A DNA stretch of 64,000 nt from Diaphorobacter limosus (lineage in GTDB: Bacteria; Pseudomonadota; Gammaproteobacteria; Burkholderiales; Burkholderiaceae_C): the NCBI RefSeq assembly GCF_033100095.1, contig NZ_CP136921.1, positions 3,313,001 to 3,377,000 on the forward strand, written 5' to 3'. The translations under genes and the position numbers were made by a program. Below the pieces are notes generated by a model that saw only the letters and a list, made by a program, of their open reading frames with translations, did not search any database and was not told the origin of the DNA. This document shows positions 54,750 through 64,000 of the stretch, in pieces; position 1 is the stretch's first letter, and every line of letters starts with the position of its first letter.

Positions 54750-56321
54750 ATGACGGCCACCAAGCCATTGCTACCCGCCTACTGGCACCGTCCCCTGGCC
54801 GCATTCGTGCTGCTGCTGGCGGTGATTCTGGCCGCCTATTGGCATTCCGCCTGGGGCATGGCCATGACATGGACGCGCTCCGAGACCTACGCCCATGGGT
54901 TTGTCGTTCCCCTCATCACGCTGTGGTTGGTGTGGCGCCAGCGTGCCGTGCTGGCAGGCATGGTGCCGCGCCCCGGCAGCCTGGCGTGGCTCCTCATGGC
55001 GGGGGCCGCCGCGCTGTGGCTGGCCGGTGACCTGGTGGCCGTGAATGCCGCCACCCAGTTGGCTCTGGTGGCGTTGATCGTGCTGGCCGTACCCGCGGTG
55101 CTGGGCTGGCAGGTCACTCGGGCGCTGGCGTTTCCGTTGGCTTTTTTGTTCTTCGCAGTGCCCATTGGCGACTTCCTGCTGCCGCGCATGATGGAGTGGA
55201 CTGCCGACTTCACCGTGCTGGCCCTGCGTGCAAGCGGCATTCCGGTGTATCGCGAAGGGCTGCAGTTCATCATTCCCTCTGGGGCGTGGTCGGTGGTTGA
55301 GGCATGCAGCGGCATTCGCTACCTGATTGCATCGGTGACGGCCGGCTGCCTGTTTGCCTATCTCAGCTACCAGAGCATGCTCAAGCGCGTGGTGTTCATT
55401 GGCGTGGCGATCGTGGTTCCGCTGGTGGCCAACTGGGTGCGCGCCTACCTCATCGTCCTGTTGGGGCACCTCTCGGGCAACACCCTCGCCACAGGTGTGG
55501 ACCACCTCATTTATGGCTGGTTGTTCTTTGGCCTGGTCATTGGCGTGATGTTTCTCATTGGTGCGCGCTGGGTGGATCCGCCAGCGCCGGCGCCCAAGGC
55601 CATGACGCTGGCACAGGCAGATGCACCCCGGCAAGCGACATGGCTTGGCCTGGCGCTGGCCCTCGTGATGGTGCTGGCGCCCTATGGCGTGCACGCCATG
55701 CTGGGCCTGACGGCGCAGACAGCGCCGGTTCAGCTGGCCCAACCCCAGGTGGCCGCGCCCTGGACTGCCGCAGCGCAGCCCCCCAACACCTGGGTGCCCA
55801 TGTTTCGCCATGCATCCGCTGACCTGAACATGGGGCTGCTGGACGCACAGGGCAAGCCAACAGGCCTGCATATCAGCTACTACCGCCAGCAGAACTACGA
55901 GCGCAAGCTCATCAGCTCCGAAAACGTACTGGTCTTCAGCAATGACCCGGTATGGTCGCGCGTGACCAGCGGGGCAGCAGCGGTGCGGCTGCAAGGCCAG
56001 CCCTTGCAGGTCGAAAGCGCGGTAATCCGCAACAACACGCGCGGCATGGCTGTCGGGGGCGAGCGCTTTCTGGCCTGGCGCTTTTACTGGGTGCACGGCG
56101 TATTCACAGCCAGTGACTACGTGGGCAAGCTCCAGGGCGCCCTGGGGCGCATCACCGGCTGGGGTGACGACAGCGCCCACATCGTGATCTATGCCCCGCT
56201 GTCAGGAGAGATGGACGCGAAGGAAGCCGAGGCAGATGCTGCCGCACGTCTTCAGGCTTACCTGGACAGCCAGGGCGGCGCGCTGCTGGCCGCCCTGAAA
56301 CAAACACGAGGGCGCGACTGA
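54750..56321 (+). CDS. xrtA: Exosortase A (XrtA) fused to a C-terminal EpsI domain
   Basis: A 523-residue protein with about eight membrane helices. The catalytic triad of exosortases is visible: Cys186 in VVEACSGIRY, Arg231 in ANWVRAY and His252 in DHLIYGW. From about residue 325 the EpsI domain follows (HISYYRQQNYERKLISSENV). Exosortase A cleaves and sorts proteins with a C-terminal PEP-CTERM signal at the inner membrane, coupling them to polysaccharide. No PEP-CTERM protein is in the window. The start is at ATG 54750. Confidence 0.94.
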   Translation: MTATKPLLPAYWHRPLAAFVLLLAVILAAYWHSAWGMAMTWTRSETYAHGFVVPLITLWLVWRQRAVLAGMVPRPGSLAWLLMAGAAALWLAGDLVAVNAATQLALVALIVLAVPAVLGWQVTRALAFPLAFLFFAVPIGDFLLPRMMEWTADFTVLALRASGIPVYREGLQFIIPSGAWSVVEACSGIRYLIASVTAGCLFAYLSYQSMLKRVVFIGVAIVVPLVANWVRAYLIVLLGHLSGNTLATGVDHLIYGWLFFGLVIGVMFLIGARWVDPPAPAPKAMTLAQADAPRQATWLGLALALVMVLAPYGVHAMLGLTAQTAPVQLAQPQVAAPWTAAAQPPNTWVPMFRHASADLNMGLLDAQGKPTGLHISYYRQQNYERKLISSENVLVFSNDPVWSRVTSGAAAVRLQGQPLQVESAVIRNNTRGMAVGGERFLAWRFYWVHGVFTASDYVGKLQGALGRITGWGDDSAHIVIYAPLSGEMDAKEAEADAAARLQAYLDSQGGALLAALKQTRGRD

Positions 56322-56323
56322 GC

Positions 56324-58246
56324 ATGTGCGGCATATCCGGTATTTTTGACACACAGGGTACGCGCGCCTACTCGCGTGAACTCATCGTGCGCATCAACGA
56401 CGCACAAGCCCACCGCGGCCCCGACGAGCATGATGTGCACCTCGAACCCGGCCTGGCGCTGGGCCACAGGCGCTTGTCCGTCATCGACCTGGCCGCAGGC
56501 CAGCAGCCCTTGTTCAATCAGGCTGGCACGGTGGGCATCGTCTTCAACGGCGAGATCTATAACTACCGTGACCTGACGGACGAGCTCAAGGCGCTGGGCT
56601 ACCACTTCAGGACGCGCAGCGACACCGAGGTCATCGTGCATGCCTGGTCGGCCTGGGGCGAGGCCTGCGTGCACCGGCTGCGCGGCATGTTTGCCTTTGC
56701 GCTGTGGGATAGAGACCGGCAGACCCTGTTTCTTGCCCGCGACCGCATGGGCGTCAAGCCCATGCACTACGCCTGGTTGCCTGATGGCAGCTTTGTCTTT
56801 GGCTCAGAGCTCAAGGTGCTCACCGCACACCCCGGTTTTGCACGCGATATCGACCCGCTGGCTGTGGAGGAGTACTTCACTTTCGGCTATGTGCAAGATC
56901 CGCGCTGCATCTACCGCCATGCGCACAAGCTTCCAGCGGCCCACACGCTGACGCTGAAACGTGGTGAAAAAAACAGGCCTAGCGCACGACCATATTGGGA
57001 TGTTAGCTTCACTAATAATAGCGTCATAACGCTGCAGGATGCCCAGGCCGAGCTGCGCGAGCGCATCACCGAATCCGTGCGCCTGCGCATGATCGCCGAT
57101 GTGCCGCTGGGCGCCTTCCTGTCTGGCGGGGTGGATTCCAGCGCCGTCGTGGCCACCATGGCCGGCCTGTCCAGCACGCCGGTGCAAACCTGCTCCATCG
57201 GCTTTGATGACCCTCGCTTCGACGAGTCCAGCTACGCCAAGCAGGTGGCCGAGCGCTATCGCACCAACCACCGGATGGAGATCGTCAGCAGCGATGATTT
57301 CGACCTGATCGACACCCTGGCCTGGCTCTACGACGAACCGTACGCCGACAGCTCCGCCATCCCCACCTACCGCGTCTGCCAGATGGCGCGCAAGCATGTC
57401 ACCGTGGCCCTGTCGGGCGACGGTGGCGACGAAAGCCTGGGCGGCTACCGGCGCTACCGCATGCACCTGGGCGAAGAGGCCGTGCGCGGTCGCCTGCCTC
57501 TGGCGCTGCGCCGCGGCATGTTCGGCCCACTGGGGCGCTGGTACCCCAAGGCCGACTGGGCGCCGCGCTCGCTGCGCGCCAAGACCACCTTCCAGGCGCT
57601 GGCCATGGACAGCGTGCAGGCCTACTGCCACAGCATGTCCCTGCTGCGCGGCGACCAGCGCCAGGCGTTGTTCTCGCCTGGCTTGCAGCGCAGCCTGGGG
57701 GGCTATCACGCGCTCGAGGTGTTCCGCCACCACGCGGCACAGGCGCAGACCGACGACCCGCTGGCGCTCATCCAGTACCTGGACTACAAGACCTGGCTGA
57801 TAGGCGACATCAACACCAAGGTCGATCGCGCCAGCATGGCCCATTCGCTGGAGGTGCGCGAGCCGCTCATGGATCACCTGCTGGTCGAATGGCTGGCCAC
57901 GCTGCCCAGCGACTTCAAGATCCGTGGCGGCCAGGGCAAGGCCATCTTCAAGCAGGCCTATGAGCCACTGCTGCCGCACGACCTGCTGTACCGGCCCAAG
58001 ATGGGATTCTCGGTGCCGCTGGCCGCATGGCTGCGCGGCCCCTTGAAAGACCGGGTGCGCTCGTCATTGCAGGGCGAACGCATGCGCGATTGCGGCTACT
58101 TCAACCCCGCGACCATCAGCCGCCTGATCGACGAGCACAACAGCGGCATGCGTGACCACGCGACCGCGCTGTGGATGCTGCTGATGTTCGAGGCGTTTCT
58201 GCGCGTGAACGAAGGCGCATTGGTTGCTGCCGCCGCACTAGATTGA
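56324..58246 (+). CDS. XrtA-associated amidotransferase (asparagine synthetase-like)
   Basis: A 640-residue class II amidotransferase. The glutaminase domain starts MCGISGIFD with nucleophile Cys2, then AHRGPDEHDVH and FNGEIYNYRDL; the synthetase domain has the PP-loop LSGGVDSSAV and SGDGGDESLGGYRRY. It resembles the TIGR03108 exosortase A group, which may amidate a uronic acid or transfer nitrogen in the polymer. The gene starts 2 bp after xrtA. Repeat copy I lies in an AT-rich patch between the two domains. Confidence 0.92.
   Translation: MCGISGIFDTQGTRAYSRELIVRINDAQAHRGPDEHDVHLEPGLALGHRRLSVIDLAAGQQPLFNQAGTVGIVFNGEIYNYRDLTDELKALGYHFRTRSDTEVIVHAWSAWGEACVHRLRGMFAFALWDRDRQTLFLARDRMGVKPMHYAWLPDGSFVFGSELKVLTAHPGFARDIDPLAVEEYFTFGYVQDPRCIYRHAHKLPAAHTLTLKRGEKNRPSARPYWDVSFTNNSVITLQDAQAELRERITESVRLRMIADVPLGAFLSGGVDSSAVVATMAGLSSTPVQTCSIGFDDPRFDESSYAKQVAERYRTNHRMEIVSSDDFDLIDTLAWLYDEPYADSSAIPTYRVCQMARKHVTVALSGDGGDESLGGYRRYRMHLGEEAVRGRLPLALRRGMFGPLGRWYPKADWAPRSLRAKTTFQALAMDSVQAYCHSMSLLRGDQRQALFSPGLQRSLGGYHALEVFRHHAAQAQTDDPLALIQYLDYKTWLIGDINTKVDRASMAHSLEVREPLMDHLLVEWLATLPSDFKIRGGQGKAIFKQAYEPLLPHDLLYRPKMGFSVPLAAWLRGPLKDRVRSSLQGERMRDCGYFNPATISRLIDEHNSGMRDHATALWMLLMFEAFLRVNEGALVAAAALD
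56967..57010 (-). repeat. Possible ~43-bp interspersed element, copy I (inside the amidotransferase gene)
   Basis: On the minus strand: AAGCTAACAT, a degenerate left half, then GTGCGCTAGGCCTG and seven T, with the same 29-nt spacing. Encodes KNRPSARPYWDVSF in the gene. The left half-site is decayed, so a chance match is possible. Confidence 0.45.
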
Positions 58247-58264
58247 CATTTGAGGAACGACTGA

Positions 58265-60376
58265 GTGAGCCCCAAGAAAGTACTGCTGGTTGGTGCCGGC
58301 AACATTGCAAGATCCCACGCCGCCGCATTGAAAGATACGCCTGGAGTGGTGCTGTACGGCGTGTTTGACGCCAACGCCGCCACTGCCCAGGCACTGGCGC
58401 GCGACTTCCATATTCCAAACGTCTTTGACTCGCTGGAGCAGGCAGCAGCCAGTGAAGCGGATACGGTGCATGTCCTGACGCCACCCGATCTGCACCTGGC
58501 CACGGCCATGCCGTTTGTCCAGGCCGGCAAGACCGTGTTGCTTGAAAAGCCGCTGGGCGTGAGCAGCGCCGAATGTGCCGCGCTGCGCTGCGCCGCCGCC
58601 GCCTCCGGGGCAGTGGTGGGGGTCAATCAGAACTTTGTTTTCAACCCAGCCTACGAACAGCTCAAAAAAACCATAGCGTCTGGCGCACTGGGTAAGCCGC
58701 GTTATCTCAGTTATGTCTATGAAGTGCCACTGCGCCAGTTGACCGCGCGCCAGTTCAGCCACTGGATGTTCCGCGAGCCGGTCAACATCCTTTTGGAGCA
58801 GGCTGTCCATCCCTTGTCGCAGGTGGTGGACATGGCAGGCCCAGTGCGCGAACTGTCGGTATTGAGCGAGGCACCCATCGAGATTTCGCCAGGCGTCGGC
58901 CTCCATGCTGCCTGCCAGGCCAGCTTTGCCTGCGAACGCATGCCGGCACATATGCGTTTCCATGTGGGCTCTCAGTTCACGGTGTGCCGCCTCACCGTGG
59001 TGTGCGATGACGGTGTTGCCATTGCCGACATGTTTGCCAACCAGTTCCACACATTGGCGCGCACGGCCTATATGGATCCGGTGGACGCATGGCTGTCGGC
59101 ACGCACCACGGCGGGCCAGATTCGCCGGCAAGGTTTTGCCGTGCTGCGTGACTATGTCCTGGCCATGGCCAAACTCAAGCCACGGTCGGACGCGTTCTAC
59201 GTGGGCATGAAAAACAGCATCCAGGCCTTTTACCGCGAGCTGCAGAGCAATGGCCGCCCGCGTATCGACCTGGAGTTTGGTGCTTCGTTGGTAGAGGTTT
59301 GCGAGCAGATTGCCCAAGGGTTCAAGCCCCTGCCCGCGCCGGCGCAGGCCGTGGCCATGCCCCCCGCGAACCAGGGCGAACTGGTCGTGTTGCTCGGCGG
59401 CACCGGGTTTATTGGCTCTTACACCACGGAGGCGTTGCTGGCACAAGGCTATCGTGTACGCGTCATGGCCCGGGGAGCGCGCAACCTGCAAGCGGTGTTC
59501 AACCACCCGGCGGTAGAGGTGGTTCGAGGCGACGTCAAGAGCCGCGAAGACCTGGATCGCGCCATGGCTGGCGCCGACTATGTGATCAACCTGGCGCATG
59601 GCGGCGGAGGTGCAGACTTTGCTGCCATTCGCGCCGCCATGGTCGATACCGCGGTGCAGGTGGCAGAGGTGGCCCATGCCGCTGGTGCACGCCGCCTGGT
59701 GCATGTGGGCTCCATCGCCGGTCTTTATCTGGGCGACGCGGGCGAGACGGTGCGCGACGACACCCCGCCCGACCCGCTGCCACAAACCCGCAATGACTAC
59801 GCACATGCCAAGGCGCTGGCCGACGCTGCCGTTCTGGACGTTCATCGGCGGTTGGGCTTGCCCGTGGTATTGCTACGTCCGGGCCTGGTGGTTGGGGCAG
59901 GGACCTCGCCCTTCCATGGCGGCCTCGGATTCTTCAATAACGACCAATACTGCGTTGGTTGGAACGACGGGCGCAATGCCTTGCCCTGGGTGTTGGTGAC
60001 GGATTGCGCCAACGCCATCGTGGGTGCGATGACCTCTGAACAGGCCGTGGGGCGGGCCTACAACCTGGTGGGCGATGTGCGTCCAACGGCCCGCGAGTAT
60101 CTGGCTGACGTTGCCCAGGTCACGGGCAGACCGTTGAAGTTCGTGCCTTCGTCGCCGGTTGCACTGTGGCTGGCAGAAATGGGCAAATGGCTGGTCAAGC
60201 GGGCTACCGGGCGGCGCGTGCAGCGCCCGTACTTGCGGGACATCCGTTCGCGTGGCATTCCCGCCATGTTCGATTGCAGTGCTGCCAAGCGGGATCTGGA
60301 TTGGGCCCCCGTTGCCGATGCCAAGACGTTCCGGCAGATGGCCGTGATGGTGCATGCCGAGGAGCCCGTCGCGTGA
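58265..60376 (+). CDS. Fusion of Gfo/Idh/MocA oxidoreductase and NAD-dependent epimerase/dehydratase
   Basis: A 703-residue protein with two enzyme domains. Residues 1 to about 350 form a Gfo/Idh/MocA oxidoreductase: VLLVGAGNIARSHAAAL, the EKP motif in LLEKPLGVS, VGVNQNFVFNP. From about 376 to 703 an extended SDR domain follows: VVLLGGTGFIGSYT, VGSIAGLYLGD and the YAHAK Tyr/Lys pair, then LLRPGLVVG. Both active-site sets look intact. It begins with GTG 58265 and overlaps the next gene by 4 bp. It may run two steps of a rare-sugar pathway; substrates are unknown. Confidence 0.85.
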   Translation: MSPKKVLLVGAGNIARSHAAALKDTPGVVLYGVFDANAATAQALARDFHIPNVFDSLEQAAASEADTVHVLTPPDLHLATAMPFVQAGKTVLLEKPLGVSSAECAALRCAAAASGAVVGVNQNFVFNPAYEQLKKTIASGALGKPRYLSYVYEVPLRQLTARQFSHWMFREPVNILLEQAVHPLSQVVDMAGPVRELSVLSEAPIEISPGVGLHAACQASFACERMPAHMRFHVGSQFTVCRLTVVCDDGVAIADMFANQFHTLARTAYMDPVDAWLSARTTAGQIRRQGFAVLRDYVLAMAKLKPRSDAFYVGMKNSIQAFYRELQSNGRPRIDLEFGASLVEVCEQIAQGFKPLPAPAQAVAMPPANQGELVVLLGGTGFIGSYTTEALLAQGYRVRVMARGARNLQAVFNHPAVEVVRGDVKSREDLDRAMAGADYVINLAHGGGGADFAAIRAAMVDTAVQVAEVAHAAGARRLVHVGSIAGLYLGDAGETVRDDTPPDPLPQTRNDYAHAKALADAAVLDVHRRLGLPVVLLRPGLVVGAGTSPFHGGLGFFNNDQYCVGWNDGRNALPWVLVTDCANAIVGAMTSEQAVGRAYNLVGDVRPTAREYLADVAQVTGRPLKFVPSSPVALWLAEMGKWLVKRATGRRVQRPYLRDIRSRGIPAMFDCSAAKRDLDWAPVADAKTFRQMAVMVHAEEPVA

Positions 60377-61506
60377 CAACCGAACAGCGGCCCCGGCATT
60401 TGCTGCATGCCTTCTCCACCTTTCAGCTGGGTGGGCCGCAGGCGCGCTTTGTCGAACTGGCCAATGCGCTGGGCCCCATGTTCCGCCATACCGTGGTTGC
60501 CATGGACAACCGGTTCGATGCCGGCGAGCGCCTGCACCCTTCGGTCAATTGGGCGCCCATGACCCTGAAGGTCATCAAGGGCGGTGCGCTGGCCAATCGA
60601 GCTTCGTTCCGCCAGGTGCTGCGCAGCCTGCAGCCCGATTTGTTGATGAGCTACAACTGGGGTGCCATCGAATGGGCAGCGGCCAACCTTCCCCAGGTTT
60701 GCCACCAGGTACATGTGGAGGACGGTTTTGGCCCTGAAGAGGCCGCACGTCAGCTGCCCAGGCGGGTATGGATGCGCCGTGCATTGCTTGGCTGGGCAAG
60801 GGTTCCAGTGGTGGTCATCTCGCGCCAGCTGGAGCGCATTGCCCTGCAGGAATGGAGGTTGCCTGAGCACCGTGTTCACTTCATTGCCAACGGCGTGAAT
60901 GTGCCGGCACGCATGCGCCCGCAGCGTGAGTTGGTGGCCGGCGCAGCCATTCACGTAGGCACCGTTGCCGGCTTGCGGTCGGAAAAAAATATCGCTCGTC
61001 TGATCAAGGCATTCGCCCGCCTGCGTTCGGTACAACCGGCGCGCCTGACCATCGTGGGTGGAGGACTATTGCAAGCCGAATTACAGCAACTGGCCCAGTC
61101 GCTTGGTGTGGGTGATGACGTTGAGTTCACTGGTTACCTGAGCAATCCGGGCGAGAAGCTCAAGGACTTTGATCTATTTGCCCTGTCGTCCGATACCGAG
61201 CAACAGCCCATTGCACTGCTGGAGGCCATGGCAATGGGCATGCCCGTCGTAGCTACTGCGGTGGGCGATGTGCCGGCCATCCTTGCCGACGTGTCACCGG
61301 ACAATGTCTGCCCGCCAGACGATGCGGCTTTTGCGCAGTTGCTGCTGCAGGTTGCGCAGGCAAACAGCAAATGGTCCGCTTGGTCTTCCAGAGGGCATGC
61401 CTTGGTCAGCAGCACCTACGCCAAGCCAGCCATGCTGGCGCAATGGCAGGCAGTATGGGCCGGACAATTGGCGGGTGTCAGGGCGACCAGTTTGAGCCAC
61501 GCTTGA
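60373..61506 (+). CDS. Family 4 glycosyltransferase
   Basis: A 377-residue GT-B enzyme with acceptor-side HAFSTFQLGGPQARFVELAN and a donor-side GTVAGLRSEKNIARLIKAF and ALSSDTEQQPIALLEAMAMGMPVVAT (EX7E type). The start is a GTG at 60373 overlapping the fusion gene stop (GTGA); the open frame extends upstream only within that gene. It adds a sugar to the repeat unit; donor and acceptor unknown. Confidence 0.87.
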   Translation: MTTEQRPRHLLHAFSTFQLGGPQARFVELANALGPMFRHTVVAMDNRFDAGERLHPSVNWAPMTLKVIKGGALANRASFRQVLRSLQPDLLMSYNWGAIEWAAANLPQVCHQVHVEDGFGPEEAARQLPRRVWMRRALLGWARVPVVVISRQLERIALQEWRLPEHRVHFIANGVNVPARMRPQRELVAGAAIHVGTVAGLRSEKNIARLIKAFARLRSVQPARLTIVGGGLLQAELQQLAQSLGVGDDVEFTGYLSNPGEKLKDFDLFALSSDTEQQPIALLEAMAMGMPVVATAVGDVPAILADVSPDNVCPPDDAAFAQLLLQVAQANSKWSAWSSRGHALVSSTYAKPAMLAQWQAVWAGQLAGVRATSLSHA

Positions 61507-61509
61507 TTT

Positions 61510-62727
61510 ATGCGAATCCTTCACGTTCTCGACCATTCCATCCCCCTGCACAGCGGCTACACGTTTCGCACTGCCGCCCTGCTGCGCGAGCAGCGGGCGC
61601 TGGGCTGGCAAACCTTTCACCTCACGTCCCCCAAGCAAGGCGTTACCGAACAGGCCTTGGAGACCGTTGACGACCTCAGCTTCTATCGCACTGCCGCTGC
61701 AACGGGCGCGGCATCCGGCCTGCCGTTGCTTGGTCAGTGGCAGCTCATGGGGCAGCTCACGCGCAGGCTGCGCGAGGTGGCCCAGGAGGTGCGGCCAGAC
61801 ATCATTCACGCCCACTCGCCGGTGCTCAACGCCGTGCCCGCCATTCGCGTGGGGCGCGAACTGGGGCTGCCCGTGGTGTACGAGATTCGCGCCTTCTGGG
61901 AAGACGCGGCCGTCGATCATGGCACCACCCGTGAAGGCAGCGCGCGCTACCGCCTCACGCGTGCCCTGGAGACCTGGGCCATCCGCAAGGCCGACCATGT
62001 ATTCACGATCTGCGAGGGCCTGCGCTCCGATATTGCTGGTCGTGGCGTCGATCCCGCCAAGGTGACTGTCATTCCCAACGCTGTCGATACCCAGGCCTTC
62101 CAGGCATCGCAGGCGCCCGACCCCGCCTTGAAGCGGTCTTTGAACCTCGATGGCAAGCTGGTTCTGGGCTTTGTCGGTTCGTTCTACGCCTACGAAGGGT
62201 TGGACTTGCTGATCCAGGCCTTGCCGGCGATCCTGCGGGCCAATCCCGCCGTGGCCTTGCTGCTGGTTGGCGGTGGGCCTGAGGACGCGCGCCTGCGCGA
62301 GCAGGTATCTCGCCTGCAACTCGACGCCCATGTGGTGTTTACCGGGCGTGTGCCGCACAAGCAGGTCAGCCGCTACTACGACCTGATCGACGTGCTGGCC
62401 TATCCGCGCCATTCCATGCGGTTGACCGAACTGGTCACGCCGCTCAAGCCGCTGGAAGCCATGGCGCAGCAAAAGCTCTTTGTCGCATCCGCAGTCGGGG
62501 GGCATAAAGAGCTGGTGGAGCACATGAAGACCGGCGTGCTTTTTGAAGCCGGCAACAAGGATGCGTTGGCACAGGCTCTGCTGGACCTGCTGAACCACAG
62601 GCAGGCCTGGCCCGCTCTCAAGGCCAACGGCCGGGCATTTGTCGAGTCGGTACGCAACTGGCGCAACAGCGTCGCCAACTACAAACCCGTGTATGAACGG
62701 ATCACGCAGAAGAAGGTGCAAGCATGA
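61510..62727 (+). CDS. Exosortase A-associated glycosyltransferase (TIGR04063-like)
   Basis: A 405-residue GT4 enzyme that begins [20 protein letters not shown], the start typical for the TIGR04063 group, with [21 protein letters not shown] in the first half, and [13 protein letters not shown] and [13 protein letters not shown] in the donor domain. It lies 3 bp after the preceding glycosyltransferase and overlaps wecB by 4 bp. Confidence 0.92.
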   Translation: MRILHVLDHSIPLHSGYTFRTAALLREQRALGWQTFHLTSPKQGVTEQALETVDDLSFYRTAAATGAASGLPLLGQWQLMGQLTRRLREVAQEVRPDIIHAHSPVLNAVPAIRVGRELGLPVVYEIRAFWEDAAVDHGTTREGSARYRLTRALETWAIRKADHVFTICEGLRSDIAGRGVDPAKVTVIPNAVDTQAFQASQAPDPALKRSLNLDGKLVLGFVGSFYAYEGLDLLIQALPAILRANPAVALLLVGGGPEDARLREQVSRLQLDAHVVFTGRVPHKQVSRYYDLIDVLAYPRHSMRLTELVTPLKPLEAMAQQKLFVASAVGGHKELVEHMKTGVLFEAGNKDALAQALLDLLNHRQAWPALKANGRAFVESVRNWRNSVANYKPVYERITQKKVQA

Positions 62728-63863
62728 AGGTGATGGTGGTGTTTGGAACCCGGCCCGAGGCCATCAAGATGGCCCCGCTGGTCAAGGCCCTGCAGCAGGC
62801 AGCGCCTGCGTTACAGACAGTGGTGTGCGTCACCGCGCAGCACCGCGAAATGCTCGACCAGGTGCTGCGCCTGTTCGACCTGCAGCCCGAGTACGACCTG
62901 AACGTGATGAAGCCAGGGCAGGATCTGTTCGACATCACCACCCAGATCCTCACGGGGCTAAAACCCGTGCTGGCGGCCGAGCAGCCCGATCTGGTGCTGG
63001 TGCATGGCGATACGTCCACCACCCTGGCGGCCAGCCTGGCCGCGTACTACACGCGGGCCAAGGTGGGGCATGTAGAGGCCGGCCTGCGCACCAATAACAA
63101 GTGGGCCCCGTTCCCCGAGGAAATGAACCGCCGCCTGACTGGCGCCATGACCGACGTCCACTTCGCCCCCACGGCAACGGCCAAGGCCAACCTGCTGCGC
63201 GAAGGCGTCTCTGCCGACGCCATCCACGTCACCGGCAACACCGTGATTGATGCCCTCTTGGCCGTGGTGGACAAGCTGCGTGCAGACGCGGAGCTGCGCC
63301 AGCGCCTGGACAAGGAGTTCTCGTTTCTCGACCCCAACCGCCGCCTCATCCTGGTTACGGGCCATCGCCGGGAGAATTTTGGCGAAGGCTTCCAGAACAT
63401 CTGCCACGCATTGGCAGACATTGCCTCCGCCCACCCAGACGTGCAAGTGCTGTACCCGGTACACCTCAACCCCAATGTGCGCCAGCCCGTGCACGACATC
63501 CTGGCGGCGCGTCAGCTTGATAACGTCCACCTCATCGACCCCGTGGACTATCTGCCGTTTGTTTACCTGATGGACAGGGCGCATCTCATCATCACCGACT
63601 CGGGCGGTGTGCAGGAAGAGGCGCCCTCGCTGGGCAAGCCCGTGCTCGTGATGCGCGAAACCACCGAACGGCCCGAGGCTGTTGAGGCCGGCACGGTGCG
63701 CCTGGTAGGCACGAATCGGCAAAAGCTCGTGGCCGAGGCAGAGCGCCTGCTGGCCGACCCAGCTGCCTATGCGGCCATGGCACAGGCACACAACCCCTAT
63801 GGAGACGGCCAGGCCTCGCAACGCATTGTCAAAACACTATTAAATTTGAAGAACAAGGAGTAA
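62724..63863 (+). CDS. wecB: UDP-N-acetylglucosamine 2-epimerase (non-hydrolysing)
   Basis: A 379-residue enzyme that converts UDP-GlcNAc to UDP-ManNAc. It begins [19 protein letters not shown] and has [50 protein letters not shown] and [21 protein letters not shown]. Length is normal. It directly precedes wecC. Confidence 0.96.
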   Translation: MKVMVVFGTRPEAIKMAPLVKALQQAAPALQTVVCVTAQHREMLDQVLRLFDLQPEYDLNVMKPGQDLFDITTQILTGLKPVLAAEQPDLVLVHGDTSTTLAASLAAYYTRAKVGHVEAGLRTNNKWAPFPEEMNRRLTGAMTDVHFAPTATAKANLLREGVSADAIHVTGNTVIDALLAVVDKLRADAELRQRLDKEFSFLDPNRRLILVTGHRRENFGEGFQNICHALADIASAHPDVQVLYPVHLNPNVRQPVHDILAARQLDNVHLIDPVDYLPFVYLMDRAHLIITDSGGVQEEAPSLGKPVLVMRETTERPEAVEAGTVRLVGTNRQKLVAEAERLLADPAAYAAMAQAHNPYGDGQASQRIVKTLLNLKNKE

Positions 63864-63867
63864 TGCC

Positions 63868-64000
63868 ATGGCGCGCGAACTGCAAAAAATTATCGTAATG
63901 GGCCTGGGCTACATTGGTCTGCCAACGGCCTCCATGCTGGCCACCAAGGGCCACCAGGTGCTTGGCGTCGATGTCAACGCACAGGCCGTTGACATCATCA
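63868..64000 (+). CDS. wecC: UDP-N-acetyl-D-mannosamine dehydrogenase (3' partial)
   Basis: The first 44 residues are visible: a Rossmann motif [19 protein letters not shown] followed by HQVLGVDVN, as in WecC and related UDP-sugar dehydrogenases. It probably oxidises UDP-ManNAc to UDP-ManNAcA. The ATG at 63868 follows AAGGAG. The assignment leans on the adjacent wecB; another UDP-sugar dehydrogenase is possible. Confidence 0.85.
   Translation, partial: MARELQKIIVMGLGYIGLPTASMLATKGHQVLGVDVNAQAVDII

Overview
The window looks like chromosomal DNA of a GC-rich betaproteobacterium of the order Burkholderiales, most likely family Comamonadaceae (Acidovorax/Alicycliphilus/Comamonas-like). This is inferred from gene content and order (ahcY-tlyA-metF behind an SAH riboswitch, a GcvA-like LysR gene beside a DUF2917 gene, an XrtA exosortase polysaccharide locus), from the GC-rich codon use, and from short interspersed repeats that I recall from that family. 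No rRNA, tRNA, CRISPR array, phage or recognisable transposase gene was seen.

Layout. 1-9.6 kb: the end of a MazG-like pyrophosphohydrolase, then a TRAP transporter whose solute-binding gene (dctP) is separated from dctQ-dctM by a sugar/glycan cassette (flippase-like protein, two glycosyltransferases, UDP-glucuronate epimerase-like protein, UDP-glucose dehydrogenase). A LysR gene is divergent from dctQM. 10.7-14.1 kb: a complete glutamate/aspartate-type ABC importer (gltIJKL). 14.2-20.4 kb: a frameshifted porin, ornithine cyclodeaminase, a HAD phosphatase, and a GT2/SMR-like/DUF2142 trio resembling a lipid-linked sugar transfer cassette, whose DUF2142 member is AT-rich. 20.4-31.3 kb: housekeeping genes (prfC, parDE, SAH riboswitch-ahcY, tlyA, metF, rlpA-like, rlmJ, a Ser/Thr kinase, rplM-rpsI, erpA). 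31.3-43 kb: cell-wall precursor and recycling genes (anmK, an M23 peptidase, glmU, glmS) mixed with tyrS, LysR and DUF2917 genes, an orphan histidine kinase, cbpM-cbpA and an Lrp-family regulator.

43-64 kb: directly behind glmS lies a 137-bp tandem array in which every unit repeats the 3' end of glmS. After it comes a long co-directional polysaccharide locus of the XrtA (exosortase A) type: manC, outer-membrane export lipoprotein, chain-length determinant, tyrosine autokinase, outer-membrane beta-barrel protein, ExeA-like ATPase, deacetylase, FemAB-like protein, glycosyltransferases, exosortase A fused to EpsI, an asparagine-synthetase-like amidotransferase, an oxidoreductase-epimerase fusion, wecB and the start of wecC. 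glmU and glmS make UDP-GlcNAc, wecB/wecC convert it towards UDP-ManNAc(A), and manC makes GDP-mannose, so precursor supply and polymer assembly sit side by side.

The most notable signals are (i) the glmS 3'-end array, which looks like repeated attTn7-like sequence; (ii) a ~43-bp interspersed palindromic element with nine copies of invariant internal spacing, several of them inside genes; (iii) the split TRAP operon; (iv) the oxidoreductase-epimerase fusion in the exosortase locus; and (v) an acidic insertion in TlyA.
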